Shown: positions 1-5,033 of the stretch, one piece after another
Position numbering within the stretch: the first letter of the stretch is position 1
How the letters are laid out: every line of letters begins with the position of its first letter
From: Candidatus Zymogenus sp.
GTDB taxonomy: Bacteria > Desulfobacterota > Zymogenia > Zymogenales > Zymogenaceae
Direction: 5' to 3'
DNA length: 5,033 nucleotides
Assembly: GCA_030613285.1 (NCBI GenBank)
Contig: JAUWME010000205.1
Coordinates: 1 to 5,033 of the forward strand
The notes under the pieces: model-generated
Seen by the model: only the letters and a program-made list of their open reading frames with translations
What the model was told of the DNA's origin: nothing
The model's database searches: none
Translations under genes and position numbers: made by a program

Positions 1-876
1 ATCGAATTCAATTCTAAATGGATGGAGAAGATGGGAGCAGAGGGGCTTATTGAGCTTGCGGCACAACAGACTGTAGCGAGGATGCTTGAGCGTGACGATT
101 TTAAGAAGCGATTTCAGAATAACCAACCCATATCGATTCACGAGTTTCTCTACCCGTTGGTGCAGGGATACGATTCTGTGGCATTAAAAGCCGACGTGGA
201 GCTTGGGGGCACCGACCAGATATTTAATCTACTCGTTGGACGAGACCTCCAGAGACACTTCGGCCAGCCGCCCCAGGTTGTAATCACAATTCCAATTCTT
301 GTTGGAACAGATGGCGTCAAAAAGATGAGCAAGTCCTACGCAAATTACATCGGCATCACAGATTCCGCAAAGGAGATATTTGGAAAGGTGATGAGTCTTT
401 CGGATGAGTTGATGATAGATTATTACGAGCTCCTTTCTGATATTCCCACAGCGGAATACCGTACGTTGAAAAAGGAGATTGGCGACGGCACAAAAAATCC
501 GAAGTTAGCCAAAGAGGAGCTTGCTTTGGAGATTGCCGCCCGTTTCTGGAATGATGAAGAGGCAAAGACTGCGCAAAAGGAGTTCGGTCGGGTATTCGGT
601 AAGGGGGAGGTTCCATCGGATGTTTTGGAAGGTGAATACAAGATTAGTGAGCAGAGTGAAGTGAATGTGGGGAAAGGAGATGGTCTCTGGCTCCCAAGGG
701 TTCTGACTGACCTTGGCCTGACTGCTTCCACATCTGAGGCAAAAAGGATGATAAAGCAGGGGGCGGTGAGTATTGACGGCGATAAGATTTCTGCGGAGAA
801 TCAGAAAATTACGGCGGGTGATAATTGTCTCTTTAAGGTAGGCAAGCGAAAGTTTATGAAGGTCTCCTTCGTATGA
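1..876 (+). CDS. tyrS: Tyrosyl-tRNA synthetase (TyrRS, KMSKS type), 5'-truncated by window
   Basis: This cytoplasmic class I aminoacyl-tRNA synthetase attaches tyrosine to tRNA-Tyr in an ATP-dependent two-step reaction. The frame is open from base 1, upstream of the first in-window ATG at 22, so the gene starts outside the window. About 291 residues are present of a family length near 400. The HIGH-motif half of the Rossmann domain is missing. Seen in order are the stretch [21 protein letters not shown], typical of the tyrosine-binding region, then the catalytic loop KMSKS at 322-336, then a helical linker. A C-terminal S4 RNA-binding domain (about 691-865) contains [21 protein letters not shown] rather than KFGKT places it with the TyrZ/Thermus-like bacterial TyrRS group. 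It ends normally with KFMKVSFV and TGA. A partial second copy of its 3' end follows 24 bp downstream. No terminator hairpin is visible after the stop. Confidence 0.97.
   Translation: MEFNSKWMEKMGAEGLIELAAQQTVARMLERDDFKKRFQNNQPISIHEFLYPLVQGYDSVALKADVELGGTDQIFNLLVGRDLQRHFGQPPQVVITIPILVGTDGVKKMSKSYANYIGITDSAKEIFGKVMSLSDELMIDYYELLSDIPTAEYRTLKKEIGDGTKNPKLAKEELALEIAARFWNDEEAKTAQKEFGRVFGKGEVPSDVLEGEYKISEQSEVNVGKGDGLWLPRVLTDLGLTASTSEAKRMIKQGAVSIDGDKISAENQKITAGDNCLFKVGKRKFMKVSFV
712..872 (+). repeat. Tandem direct repeat, copy 1 (inside tyrS S4 domain)
   Basis: This 161-bp segment at the 3' end of tyrS recurs at 931-1091, offset by 219 bp. By hand alignment there are 13 differences (about 92% identity). 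The central 77 bp (733-809 versus 952-1028) is identical, so all differences lie in the outer 84 bp. Nine of the 13 differences are silent in the tyrS frame. Weaker similarity extends upstream to about 681/901, with a one-base gap. Confidence 0.95.
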
Positions 877-900
877 TTCCCCCACCAATTTTCTTCCCAA

Positions 901-1093
901 TGGTCGGTTTGCCTGAGGGTTATGATTGATCTTGGCCGGACTGCTTCTACGTCTGAGGCAAAAAGGATGATAAAGCAGGGGGCGGTGAGTATTGACGGCG
1001 ATAAGATTTCTGCGGAGAATCAGAAAATCACGGCAGGAGAGAGTTGCCTTTTTAAGGTGGGCAATCGAAAGTTTATGAAGGTCTCCTTTGTGG
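901..1093 (+). pseudogene. Partial tyrS copy: S4-domain fragment
   Basis: This is a remnant of a second tyrosyl-tRNA synthetase 3' end. From about 931 the frame reads [18 protein letters not shown] and onward to KFMKVSFV, differing from the intact tyrS at four residues (L to R, D to E, N to S, K to N). The catalytic domain and KMSKS loop are absent. An ATG exists at 922, but the only purine-rich stretch (915-919) lies two bases before it, too close for a normal ribosome binding site. The original stop codon is replaced by GTG GAA, so the frame runs on to 1350 through C-rich sequence that does not look like protein. An independent small S4-domain protein is possible but unlikely given the missing start signals and run-on. 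The mostly silent differences imply that the source copy was once a functional gene. Confidence 0.85.
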
Positions 1094-1303
1094 AAAGGCC
1101 AAAAAAAACCCTTGGCCACAGATGTTTTCTAATATGTGTTCAAGGTATTCAACCCCTCTCAATGTTTCTTCCTATGTTCCAATCACAAAAGTGCCCAGCC
1201 TCCCCCAATGCCCAGTCCTTCAAGCATCCCAACTCCCCTAAAAAAGCTCAATTCCCCGATCCCCTCCTAAAAATTTCCAGCAACCCCGGCAACCCCAATG
1301 ACC
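1094..1303. other. C-rich, G-poor intergenic stretch without a convincing gene
   Basis: This segment lies between the tyrS fragment and the end of the minus-strand 87-aa gene. By hand count, bases 1141-1300 hold about 64 C and 16 G on the plus strand, unlike either flank. It has many CCCC runs and short direct repeats: CCCCAATG at 1203 and 1293, GCAACCCC at 1280 and 1289. At its left edge is a perfect 6-bp hairpin, GGCCAA/TTGGCC (1097-1102 with 1112-1117, 9-nt loop). It lacks a following T-run on the plus strand, so I do not call it a terminator. Open frames through the region are proline- and serine-rich and low in complexity. It may be a decayed repeat or an untranslated tail of the minus-strand gene. 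Confidence 0.6.
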
Positions 1304-1567
1304 TTATTTTGAGTATTTTATGTCGAAATCTGATTCCATCTCGTCGATGAATTCCAGGGTTGCTTTGAAAGAGTCTGTTGTTCCGTGCTCTGTTCCCTGC
1401 ATTGCTTCGAGTTTTTTCATTTGACTTTCTTCTGTGGCCTCGGGTGATGTTATGTGCAGATATATTCTGTCTCTCAGAGAGGAATCATCGCAAGAGATTG
1501 ACAAGGAGCCATCGGAAAACAGTATTTCTCCAATTTTGTTTCCATCTTTAATAATATCGGCTTTCAT
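1304..1567 (-). CDS. Small acidic protein of unknown function (87 aa)
   Basis: I do not recognise this family. The gene is supported by a strong ribosome binding site (AGGAG, minus strand, at 1574-1578, six bases before the ATG) and by a good promoter just upstream. The protein starts MKADIIKDGNKIGEILFSDG and is rich in Asp and Glu. The first 30 residues look like short beta strands joined by DG turns. The middle (about 40-60) is hydrophilic with TEESQMKKLEAMQ, probably helical. The C-terminal third (SFKATLEFIDEMESDF) is predicted by eye to be an acidic helix. It has no signal peptide or membrane segment and a single Cys (residue 26). It is likely a cytoplasmic, singly transcribed gene. The nearest same-strand gene is 299 bp upstream, so they are probably not one operon. 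Confidence 0.7.
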   Translation of the reverse strand: MKADIIKDGNKIGEILFSDGSLSISCDDSSLRDRIYLHITSPEATEESQMKKLEAMQGTEHGTTDSFKATLEFIDEMESDFDIKYSK

Positions 1568-1866
1568 AACTGACTCCTTTTCTCAATTATAGCATAAAAT
1601 GATTGAGGGAAACAAGAAAAAACTGACTATTTTGGAAAAACGTTTAAAACTGTTTGTCTTTTACGTTTTTTGTAATGGAGAAAAGGTTTTTGTGGTTATT
1701 TGTTTAGTATTTTGATGGAAGGTTGATGCTATTTCTGAAAATGAATAATGGCAAATGAGTGTTTTGTAGCATTGCTTGGTTTGCAAGAAACTTTCTTTTG
1801 ATTATAGAAATTGGCTAAAGACATTTGTCAAAGCAATTGTTTGGAGGTGTGATGAGATGGTATTTT
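1568..1866. other. 299-bp AT-rich intergenic region
   Basis: This is the gap between two minus-strand genes. Its left end holds the promoter and ribosome binding site of the 87-aa gene. The rest is AT-rich with frequent stops in all frames. Short inverted repeats are visible: AAAAACGT (1636-1643)/ACGTTTTT (1663-1670) with a 19-nt loop, and AAGAAA-C-TTTCTT (1785-1797). Both are AT-rich and weak, and I do not call either a terminator for the upstream 111-aa gene. No tRNA-like or coding sequence was seen. Confidence 0.6.
1586..1615 (-). promoter_or_regulatory. Extended -10 promoter with overlapping inverted repeat for the 87-aa gene
   Basis: On the minus strand TATAAT (1586-1591) is a perfect -10 box preceded by TGC, giving an extended -10. 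TTGTTT at 1610-1615 is a partial -35 box, with an 18-bp spacer. The predicted start, near 1579, puts the AGGAG site almost at the transcript's 5' end, so the leader would be very short. An inverted repeat CTCAAT (1582-1587)/ATTGAG (1602-1607) brackets and partly overlaps the -10 box, where a repressor could bind. The boxes are seen directly; their function is inferred. Confidence 0.6.
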
Positions 1867-2202
1867 TTAGCTGAGAAATCTCACATTGCAATACGACTCT
1901 TGTTCTTCAATTAGGCGAATGATCTCTCTTCTTGTGTCCCAATCATCTTCTATTGGCTCAACGGTGGACAGTGTTTTCCCCTCATCGTTTTTGGAGTGTT
2001 TATAATTTATGATGTAGCCCGGTACTACCGCAAAGCGCCCGCCTCCCATTCCACAGCAGGAGGTATCTATTACGCTAAATCCGATTATTGCGAGGATGTC
2101 CCTGTCGTTAAAATTTATCTTCAGTTCTCTCTCCGGGGTGTATGATCCTGCAACGGCAGTTACTTCTTCCTGTAGGTCGGGGTGCACATAATTTTTTGTC
2201 AT
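1867..2202 (-). CDS. Conserved-looking hypothetical protein with CCGMGGGRF motif (111 aa)
   Basis: Function unknown. The start is supported by a GAGGA ribosome binding site (minus strand, 2207-2211) four bases before the ATG. In order there is a hydrophilic N-terminus (1-34), a hydrophobic strand DILAIIGFSVID (35-46), then the block TSCCGMGGGRFAVVPGYI (about 47-64) with adjacent cysteines 49-50 and a glycine-rich turn. A strand INYKHSKNDEG follows, then an acidic EPIEDDWD segment, and a C-terminal helix (REIIRLIEEQE) ending with Cys105. From memory, similar 'SCCGxGGxRxxxVPGY' small proteins occur in Desulfobacterota genomes as uncharacterised proteins; I could not verify this here. The adjacent cysteines suggest metal or redox chemistry, but this is not the longer cysteine-rich CCG domain of heterodisulfide reductases. 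It has no signal peptide or membrane helix. It is divergently oriented from menG. Confidence 0.78.
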   Translation of the reverse strand: MTKNYVHPDLQEEVTAVAGSYTPERELKINFNDRDILAIIGFSVIDTSCCGMGGGRFAVVPGYIINYKHSKNDEGKTLSTVEPIEDDWDTRREIIRLIEEQESYCNVRFLS

Positions 2203-2313
2203 GAGATCCTCGATTTTAGTATATTATTTAGTTTTGTTTTCCTTTCTCTTTCAATTTTAAAGTAGCAACTGAGGATGTGTTTGTCAAGAGTTTGTGAGAG
2301 AATTGTATTTATA

Positions 2314-2356
2314 AAAGGAGAGACATAATCATATTGCAGCGAGAAGTTTCTCCTTT
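2314..2356. repeat. Stem-loop / inverted repeat in the divergent intergenic region
   Basis: AAAGGAGAGAC (2314-2324) pairs with GTTTCTCCTTT (2346-2356): 11 positions with one G-T wobble and a 21-nt loop. It ends five bases before the proposed -35 box of the menG promoter. It could be an operator, or a weak terminator-like structure facing either way. The loop is long and no clean T-run follows, so I leave it unassigned. Confidence 0.5.
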
Positions 2357-2360
2357 CTGT

Positions 2361-2389
2361 TTGATTTTGTATTTAAATCATAGTACAAT
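2361..2389 (+). promoter_or_regulatory. Probable sigma70-type promoter of menG
   Basis: TTGATT (2361-2366) and TACAAT (2384-2389) are separated by exactly 17 bp and match the housekeeping consensus at four and five of six positions. Transcription would start near 2396, giving a leader of roughly 42 nt before the menG ATG. This fits the otherwise gene-free region just upstream. Confidence 0.6.
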
Positions 2390-2437
2390 AGTATAGTTTT
2401 TCAAATTATTTTATATGGTACATTCAATGAGTTAGTA

Positions 2438-3133
2438 ATGAAAAAGAGCGGAAATATTTCGAGACTTTTTGATGATATCGCAAGCAGGTATGATTTTCTA
2501 AACCATGTATTGAGTATGAATATTGATACGATTTGGAGAAGGAGACTTGTGGATATTTCCAGAGTTTCAGAGGGCGAGGTTGTGCTGGATGTTTGTACCG
2601 GCACAAGCGACATTGAAATATGTTTTGCAAAAAGAAGCTGTGCCGAAAAGATATTTGGAATTGATTTCTCCCGGGCAATGCTTGAAGTGGGAGCAAAGAA
2701 GATAGAAGAGAGGGGTTATGCAGAGAGGATAAAGAATTCTATGGGCGATGCCTTAAGCCTTCCCTTTGGCAACGGTTCCTTTGATGTTGTAACTATAGGG
2801 TTTGGTCTCAGAAACCTTACCGATTATTCGATGGGGATATCAGAGATGGTGCGGGTTTTAAAGGGCGGGGGGCGGTTGTTGCTCCTTGAATTTGCTCCGC
2901 CAAAAATAAAAATCATTAATGTATTTTATCGTTTTTATCTCAAAAGGATACTTCCCATCATAGGGGGAATTTTGACAGGTAAAAGGAGCGCCTATGAATA
3001 TCTATCTGATTCCATTTCCGGTTTTCTTGAACCCGGTGAGGTTATGAGAATCATGGAGGCAGAGGGTTTGAAAAAGCTCGAATCTTTTGCGCTGATGGGC
3101 GGGATGGCATATATTTATTTTGGCGAAAAATAG
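2438..3133 (+). CDS. ubiE/menG: Demethylmenaquinone methyltransferase (MenG/UbiE family)
   Basis: This SAM-dependent C-methyltransferase performs the last step of menaquinone synthesis, converting demethylmenaquinol to menaquinol. In ubiquinone producers the same family methylates 2-methoxy-6-polyprenyl-benzoquinol. At 231 aa the length is normal and the N-terminus is family-like (FDDIASRYDFLNHVLSM, 11-27). SAM motif I is VVLDVCTGTSD (48-58). GIDFSRAML (74-82) holds the acidic ribose-binding residue, with GDALSLPF (103-110), GFGLRNLTD (121-129), RVLKGGGRLLLLEF (139-152) and the C-terminal YEYLSDSISGF and GGMAYIYFG blocks typical of the family. The third glycine of motif I, usually DxxTGTGD, is Ser57 here. 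No other start codon is near, and the ribosome binding site before the ATG is weak, so translation may be modest. No other menaquinone gene is visible. The next gene starts 76 bp downstream on the same strand. Confidence 0.93.
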   Translation: MKKSGNISRLFDDIASRYDFLNHVLSMNIDTIWRRRLVDISRVSEGEVVLDVCTGTSDIEICFAKRSCAEKIFGIDFSRAMLEVGAKKIEERGYAERIKNSMGDALSLPFGNGSFDVVTIGFGLRNLTDYSMGISEMVRVLKGGGRLLLLEFAPPKIKIINVFYRFYLKRILPIIGGILTGKRSAYEYLSDSISGFLEPGEVMRIMEAEGLKKLESFALMGGMAYIYFGEK

Positions 3134-3164
3134 ATGGAAACTGTGGTGAAAATATTCAATAATC

Positions 3165-3180
3165 TTGTAAAATGTTACAA
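3165..3180. promoter_or_regulatory. Candidate operator TTGTAA-N4-TTACAA upstream of the cupin gene
   Basis: A perfect 6-bp inverted repeat with a 4-bp spacer lies 29 bp before the cupin ATG, in the menG-cupin gap. Its form resembles binding sites of Crp/Fnr-family regulators (FNR: TTGAT-N4-ATCAA), although the half-site differs. Such regulators often control nitrosative and oxygen stress genes in anaerobes, which would suit the flavodiiron genes downstream. A weak promoter (TTGTAA then TTAATT at 3186-3191, spacer 15) would overlap it. The repeat is seen; the regulator is speculation. Confidence 0.35.
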
Positions 3181-3209
3181 AGTACTTAATTTGAAAAAGG
3201 ATCGAATAA

Positions 3210-3527
3210 ATGAGTTCTGAACCTAATGTGAGTTCTTTGGTTGATTCAGTCAGCTACCAAGACGATGCTGTTGTGAGCAAAACCTTGATCAAAAAAGAGA
3301 CTGGAACTGTAACGTTGTTTGCTTTTGGTCAGGGCCAGGGGCTAAGTGAGCACACTGCCCCGTTTGATGCCATGGTCAATGTGTTGGATGGCGAAGCGGA
3401 GGCCGTGATTTCGGGCAAATCTTATATTGTGAAGAAGGGCGAAATGATAATATTGCCGGCCGGAGAGCCACACGCCTTAAATGCCGTTACAAGGTTTAAG
3501 ATGATGCTCATTATGGTTAGATCGTAA
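3210..3527 (+). CDS. Small single-domain cupin protein (105 aa)
   Basis: This belongs to the small cupin_2 type and is cytoplasmic, without a signal peptide. The start ATG has AAGGA eight bases upstream. The beta-barrel signature is visible. Motif 1 is GQGLSEHTAPFDAMVNVLDG (about 42-61), and motif 2 is GEMIILPAGEPHALNAV (77-93). Only His48 and His88 are left of the usual HxH...E...H metal set: the second motif-1 His and the Glu are replaced (TAPFDA, where D53 could substitute). Metal binding, if any, would therefore be unusual. The N-terminus VSYQDDAVVSKTLIKKETGT is typical of a widespread small cupin subfamily with no established reaction. It lies 70 bp upstream of the rubredoxin fusion gene on the same strand, so a role in the same redox-stress unit is plausible but unproven. 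Confidence 0.88.
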   Translation: MSSEPNVSSLVDSVSYQDDAVVSKTLIKKETGTVTLFAFGQGQGLSEHTAPFDAMVNVLDGEAEAVISGKSYIVKKGEMIILPAGEPHALNAVTRFKMMLIMVRS

Positions 3528-3550
3528 AGGAAGTGTTTTTTGTCTGTCAG

Positions 3551-3580
3551 TTGTTGTTTGCAAGAGACTTTTTCTAATAT
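3551..3580 (+). promoter_or_regulatory. Weak candidate promoter for hrb-fprA
   Basis: In the 70-bp cupin-hrb gap, TTGTTG (3551-3556) and TAATAT (3575-3580) are spaced by 18 bp, 17 bp before the hrb ATG. That leaves almost no leader after the transcription start, which lowers its likelihood. No terminator hairpin is seen after the cupin stop, so read-through from upstream is equally possible. Confidence 0.25.
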
Positions 3581-3597
3581 TCTAAGGGGAACAATTT

Positions 3598-4302
3598 ATG
3601 AACCCAAAGGCCCTGCACAAAATCAGTTACGGGATGTATATTTTGTCATCCAAAAAAGGCAGTGAATTTAATGGGCAGATAGTGAACGCCGTTATTCAGG
3701 CGACCTCTAAACCCGCAACGTTTATAGTGTGTGTGAATCATGAAAATCTGACACACGAATTTATTGAAGAAAGTAAGGTGTTCACTCTTTCGATTTTGTC
3801 TGTGGATGCTTCCATGAGCCTTATCGGCAATTTTGGATACAAATGCGGAAGGAATTTTGATAAATTTGAGGAACTCGATTTTAGAATTGGCCAGAATGGC
3901 GTTCCAATAGTTTTGGATTCTACTGTGGCCTTCTTGGAATTTAAGCTGATCAATCAAGTGATGTTGAGCACTCATTCAATGTTTTTGGGCGAGGTTTTAA
4001 ATGGCGATGTTTTATCCGCCAAAGACCCGATGACCTATGCGTATTATCATGAAGTCAAAGGTGGAAAGGCTCCAAAGAATGCGCCACATTATATTGGGAT
4101 TGAAGAAGAAAATAAGATTGAAATAAAAAAGGACAGCGCTTCAGGCAGATATGTTTGCACAGTGTGTGGATATGTATATGACCCAGAAGTGGGCGATCCC
4201 GACTCCGGAATAAAACCGGGGACAAGTTTTGAATCCCTGCCGGATGAGTGGGTTTGTCCTGTCTGTGGGGTGCCAAAAATGCAATTTGAAAAGGAAAAAT
4301 AG
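3598..4302 (+). CDS. hrb: High-molecular-weight rubredoxin: flavin reductase domain fused to rubredoxin
   Basis: This cytoplasmic electron carrier, as characterised in Moorella thermoacetica, takes electrons from NAD(P)H through a bound flavin and passes them to a flavodiiron protein. Residues 1 to about 165 form an FMN-binding flavin-reductase-like domain: [20 protein letters not shown] at the N-terminus, [26 protein letters not shown], and the [11 protein letters not shown] segment (155-165) typical of this subfamily. A linker (about 166-183) leads to a complete rubredoxin domain (184-231). This has two CxxC knuckles, C187-C190 and C220-C223, and the family core [28 protein letters not shown]. 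All four iron ligands are present. The length, 234 aa, suits the fusion. The start has AGGGG eight bases upstream. fprA begins 18 bp after the stop with a strong ribosome binding site, so the two are surely cotranscribed as donor and acceptor. Confidence 0.95.
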   Translation: MNPKALHKISYGMYILSSKKGSEFNGQIVNAVIQATSKPATFIVCVNHENLTHEFIEESKVFTLSILSVDASMSLIGNFGYKCGRNFDKFEELDFRIGQNGVPIVLDSTVAFLEFKLINQVMLSTHSMFLGEVLNGDVLSAKDPMTYAYYHEVKGGKAPKNAPHYIGIEEENKIEIKKDSASGRYVCTVCGYVYDPEVGDPDSGIKPGTSFESLPDEWVCPVCGVPKMQFEKEK

Positions 4303-4320
4303 ATAAAAAGGAGGTAATCT

Positions 4321-5033
4321 ATGAGTTTTAACATTAAAAACAACGTATTTTGGGTGGGAAAGGTAGATTGGGAGTTGAGAAAATTTCATGGAGACGAATA
4401 TTCTACCCATCGTGGATCGACGTATAATTCGTATCTTGTCAAAGAGGAGAAGGTTGCATTGATAGATACGGTGTGGGCCCCCTTTGCCAAGGAATTTGTC
4501 GAGAATCTCAAAAATGAAATCGCCCTTGATAAGATAGACTATGTAATCGCCAATCATGGGGAGATTGACCACAGCGGCGCCTTGCCGGAATTGATGAGGC
4601 ATATCCCAGACACACCCATCTACTGCACGGCAAACGGCGTTAAATCGCTTAAAGGTCATTACCATCAGGATTGGAACTTTAAGGTGGTAAAGACAGGGGA
4701 CAAGCTCAGCCTTGGAAACAGTACGCTCAGCTTCATCGAGACGCGAATGCTCCACTGGCCCGATAGCATGTTCACTTTCTTTGAAGACGAAGGTGTGCTT
4801 TTTTCCAACGACGCGTTCGGGATGCATCTTGCCTCTTCAGAGCGCTTTGCAGACGAGCTCGACCCGTGGATGCTAAAGAGGGAAGGGGCCAAGTACTACG
4901 CCAACATCCTGCTCCACCTCTCGCCCATCGTCCGAAAGCTTCTGGACAATCTCCCATCGTTTAACCTGGATATCAAGATAGTAGCGCCGGATCATGGACC
5001 AATCTGGCGTCAGGATCTGGACCGGATAATCGG
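4321..5033 (+). CDS. fprA: FprA-type flavodiiron protein, 3'-truncated by window
   Basis: This cytoplasmic enzyme reduces O2 to water and/or NO to N2O at a non-heme di-iron site, protecting anaerobes from oxygen or nitrosative stress. The ATG at 4321 is preceded by AAGGAGG with six bases of spacing, the strongest ribosome binding site in the window. The frame stays open to the window end (237 full codons). The metallo-beta-lactamase-like domain is nearly complete with all expected iron ligands: H79-x-E81-x-D83-H84 (NHGEIDH), H145 (MLHWPDSM), D164 (SNDAFG) and H225 (APDHGPIWR). The C-terminal flavodoxin domain carrying FMN lies beyond the window, so extra domains cannot be excluded. The typical N-terminus (VFWVGKVDWELRKFHG, TYNSYLV) and TxNG-like TANGVKSL segment match FprA proteins. 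The physiological donor is very probably the Hrb encoded just upstream. Confidence 0.96.
   Translation, partial: MSFNIKNNVFWVGKVDWELRKFHGDEYSTHRGSTYNSYLVKEEKVALIDTVWAPFAKEFVENLKNEIALDKIDYVIANHGEIDHSGALPELMRHIPDTPIYCTANGVKSLKGHYHQDWNFKVVKTGDKLSLGNSTLSFIETRMLHWPDSMFTFFEDEGVLFSNDAFGMHLASSERFADELDPWMLKREGAKYYANILLHLSPIVRKLLDNLPSFNLDIKIVAPDHGPIWRQDLDRII

Noticed and set aside
1097..1117. GGCCAA/TTGGCC hairpin as a rho-independent terminator of tyrS
   Set aside because: The A-run is in the loop and no T-run follows the stem on the plus strand. On the minus strand the T-run is also in the loop.
505..1119. Long minus-strand open frame (204 codons) with an internal repeated block
   Set aside because: It is antisense to tyrS and its fragment. 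The internal repeat is just the tyrS duplication read backwards, and the protein looks unnatural with no ribosome binding site context.
1120..1303. CRISPR-like or tandem repeat array in the C-rich block
   Set aside because: The repeated units are only 8 bp, irregularly spaced, and explained by low-complexity C runs.
1636..1670. AAAAACGT/ACGTTTTT inverted repeat as a terminator
   Set aside because: The stem is short, almost all A-T, and has a 19-nt loop, so it would be very unstable. Such pairs are expected by chance in AT-rich DNA.
2401..2696. Two minus-strand open frames over the start of menG
   Set aside because: They are shadows of menG in other frames, with no conserved motifs or translation signals.
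4141..4827. Minus-strand open frame of 228 codons
   Set aside because: It is antisense to the rubredoxin domain of hrb and to fprA, both of which have intact motifs and strong translation signals.

Overview
The window (5033 bp, moderate GC, AT-rich intergenic stretches) looks like a chromosomal segment of an anaerobic or microaerophilic bacterium. The pointers are a KMSKS-type tyrosyl-tRNA synthetase, a menaquinone-type MenG/UbiE methyltransferase, and a high-molecular-weight rubredoxin directly followed by an FprA-type flavodiiron protein. That last pair is known from acetogens, sulfate reducers and related anaerobes. A Desulfobacterota-like host is my best guess, but this is inference from gene content and not a phylogenetic placement.

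Layout. (1) Positions 1-876, plus strand: 3' two thirds of tyrS, whose start lies outside the window. (2) Positions 901-1093: a second, partial copy of the tyrS 3' end (the S4 RNA-binding domain), about 92% identical to the first but lacking a start, the catalytic domain and the original stop. It is followed by a strikingly C-rich, G-poor stretch to about 1300 with no convincing gene. (3) Positions 1304-2202, minus strand: two small proteins of unknown function. One is acidic (87 aa) with a good extended -10 promoter. The other (111 aa) carries a CCGMGGGRFAVVPGY block. A 299-bp AT-rich gap separates them. (4) Positions 2203-2437: divergent intergenic region with a stem-loop and a good sigma70-like promoter for the gene to its right. 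(5) Positions 2438-3133, plus strand: MenG/UbiE. (6) Positions 3210-5033, plus strand: small cupin protein, flavin-reductase/rubredoxin fusion (Hrb), and FprA flavodiiron protein (cut by the window end).

How the genes work together. Hrb and FprA are 18 bp apart and form the expected electron-transfer pair: NAD(P)H-derived electrons pass through the flavin and rubredoxin of Hrb to the di-iron site of FprA, which reduces O2 or NO. The cupin sits 70 bp upstream in the same direction and may belong to the same stress-related unit. A 6-bp inverted repeat, TTGTAA-N4-TTACAA, upstream of it is a candidate operator. MenG completes menaquinone and could be transcribed separately or read through into the cluster. 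I see no phage, transposase, CRISPR, tRNA or rRNA. The most unusual feature is the mosaic partial duplication of tyrS. The flavodiiron cluster is a known system in a slightly unusual arrangement, and I find no clear evidence of a new system.
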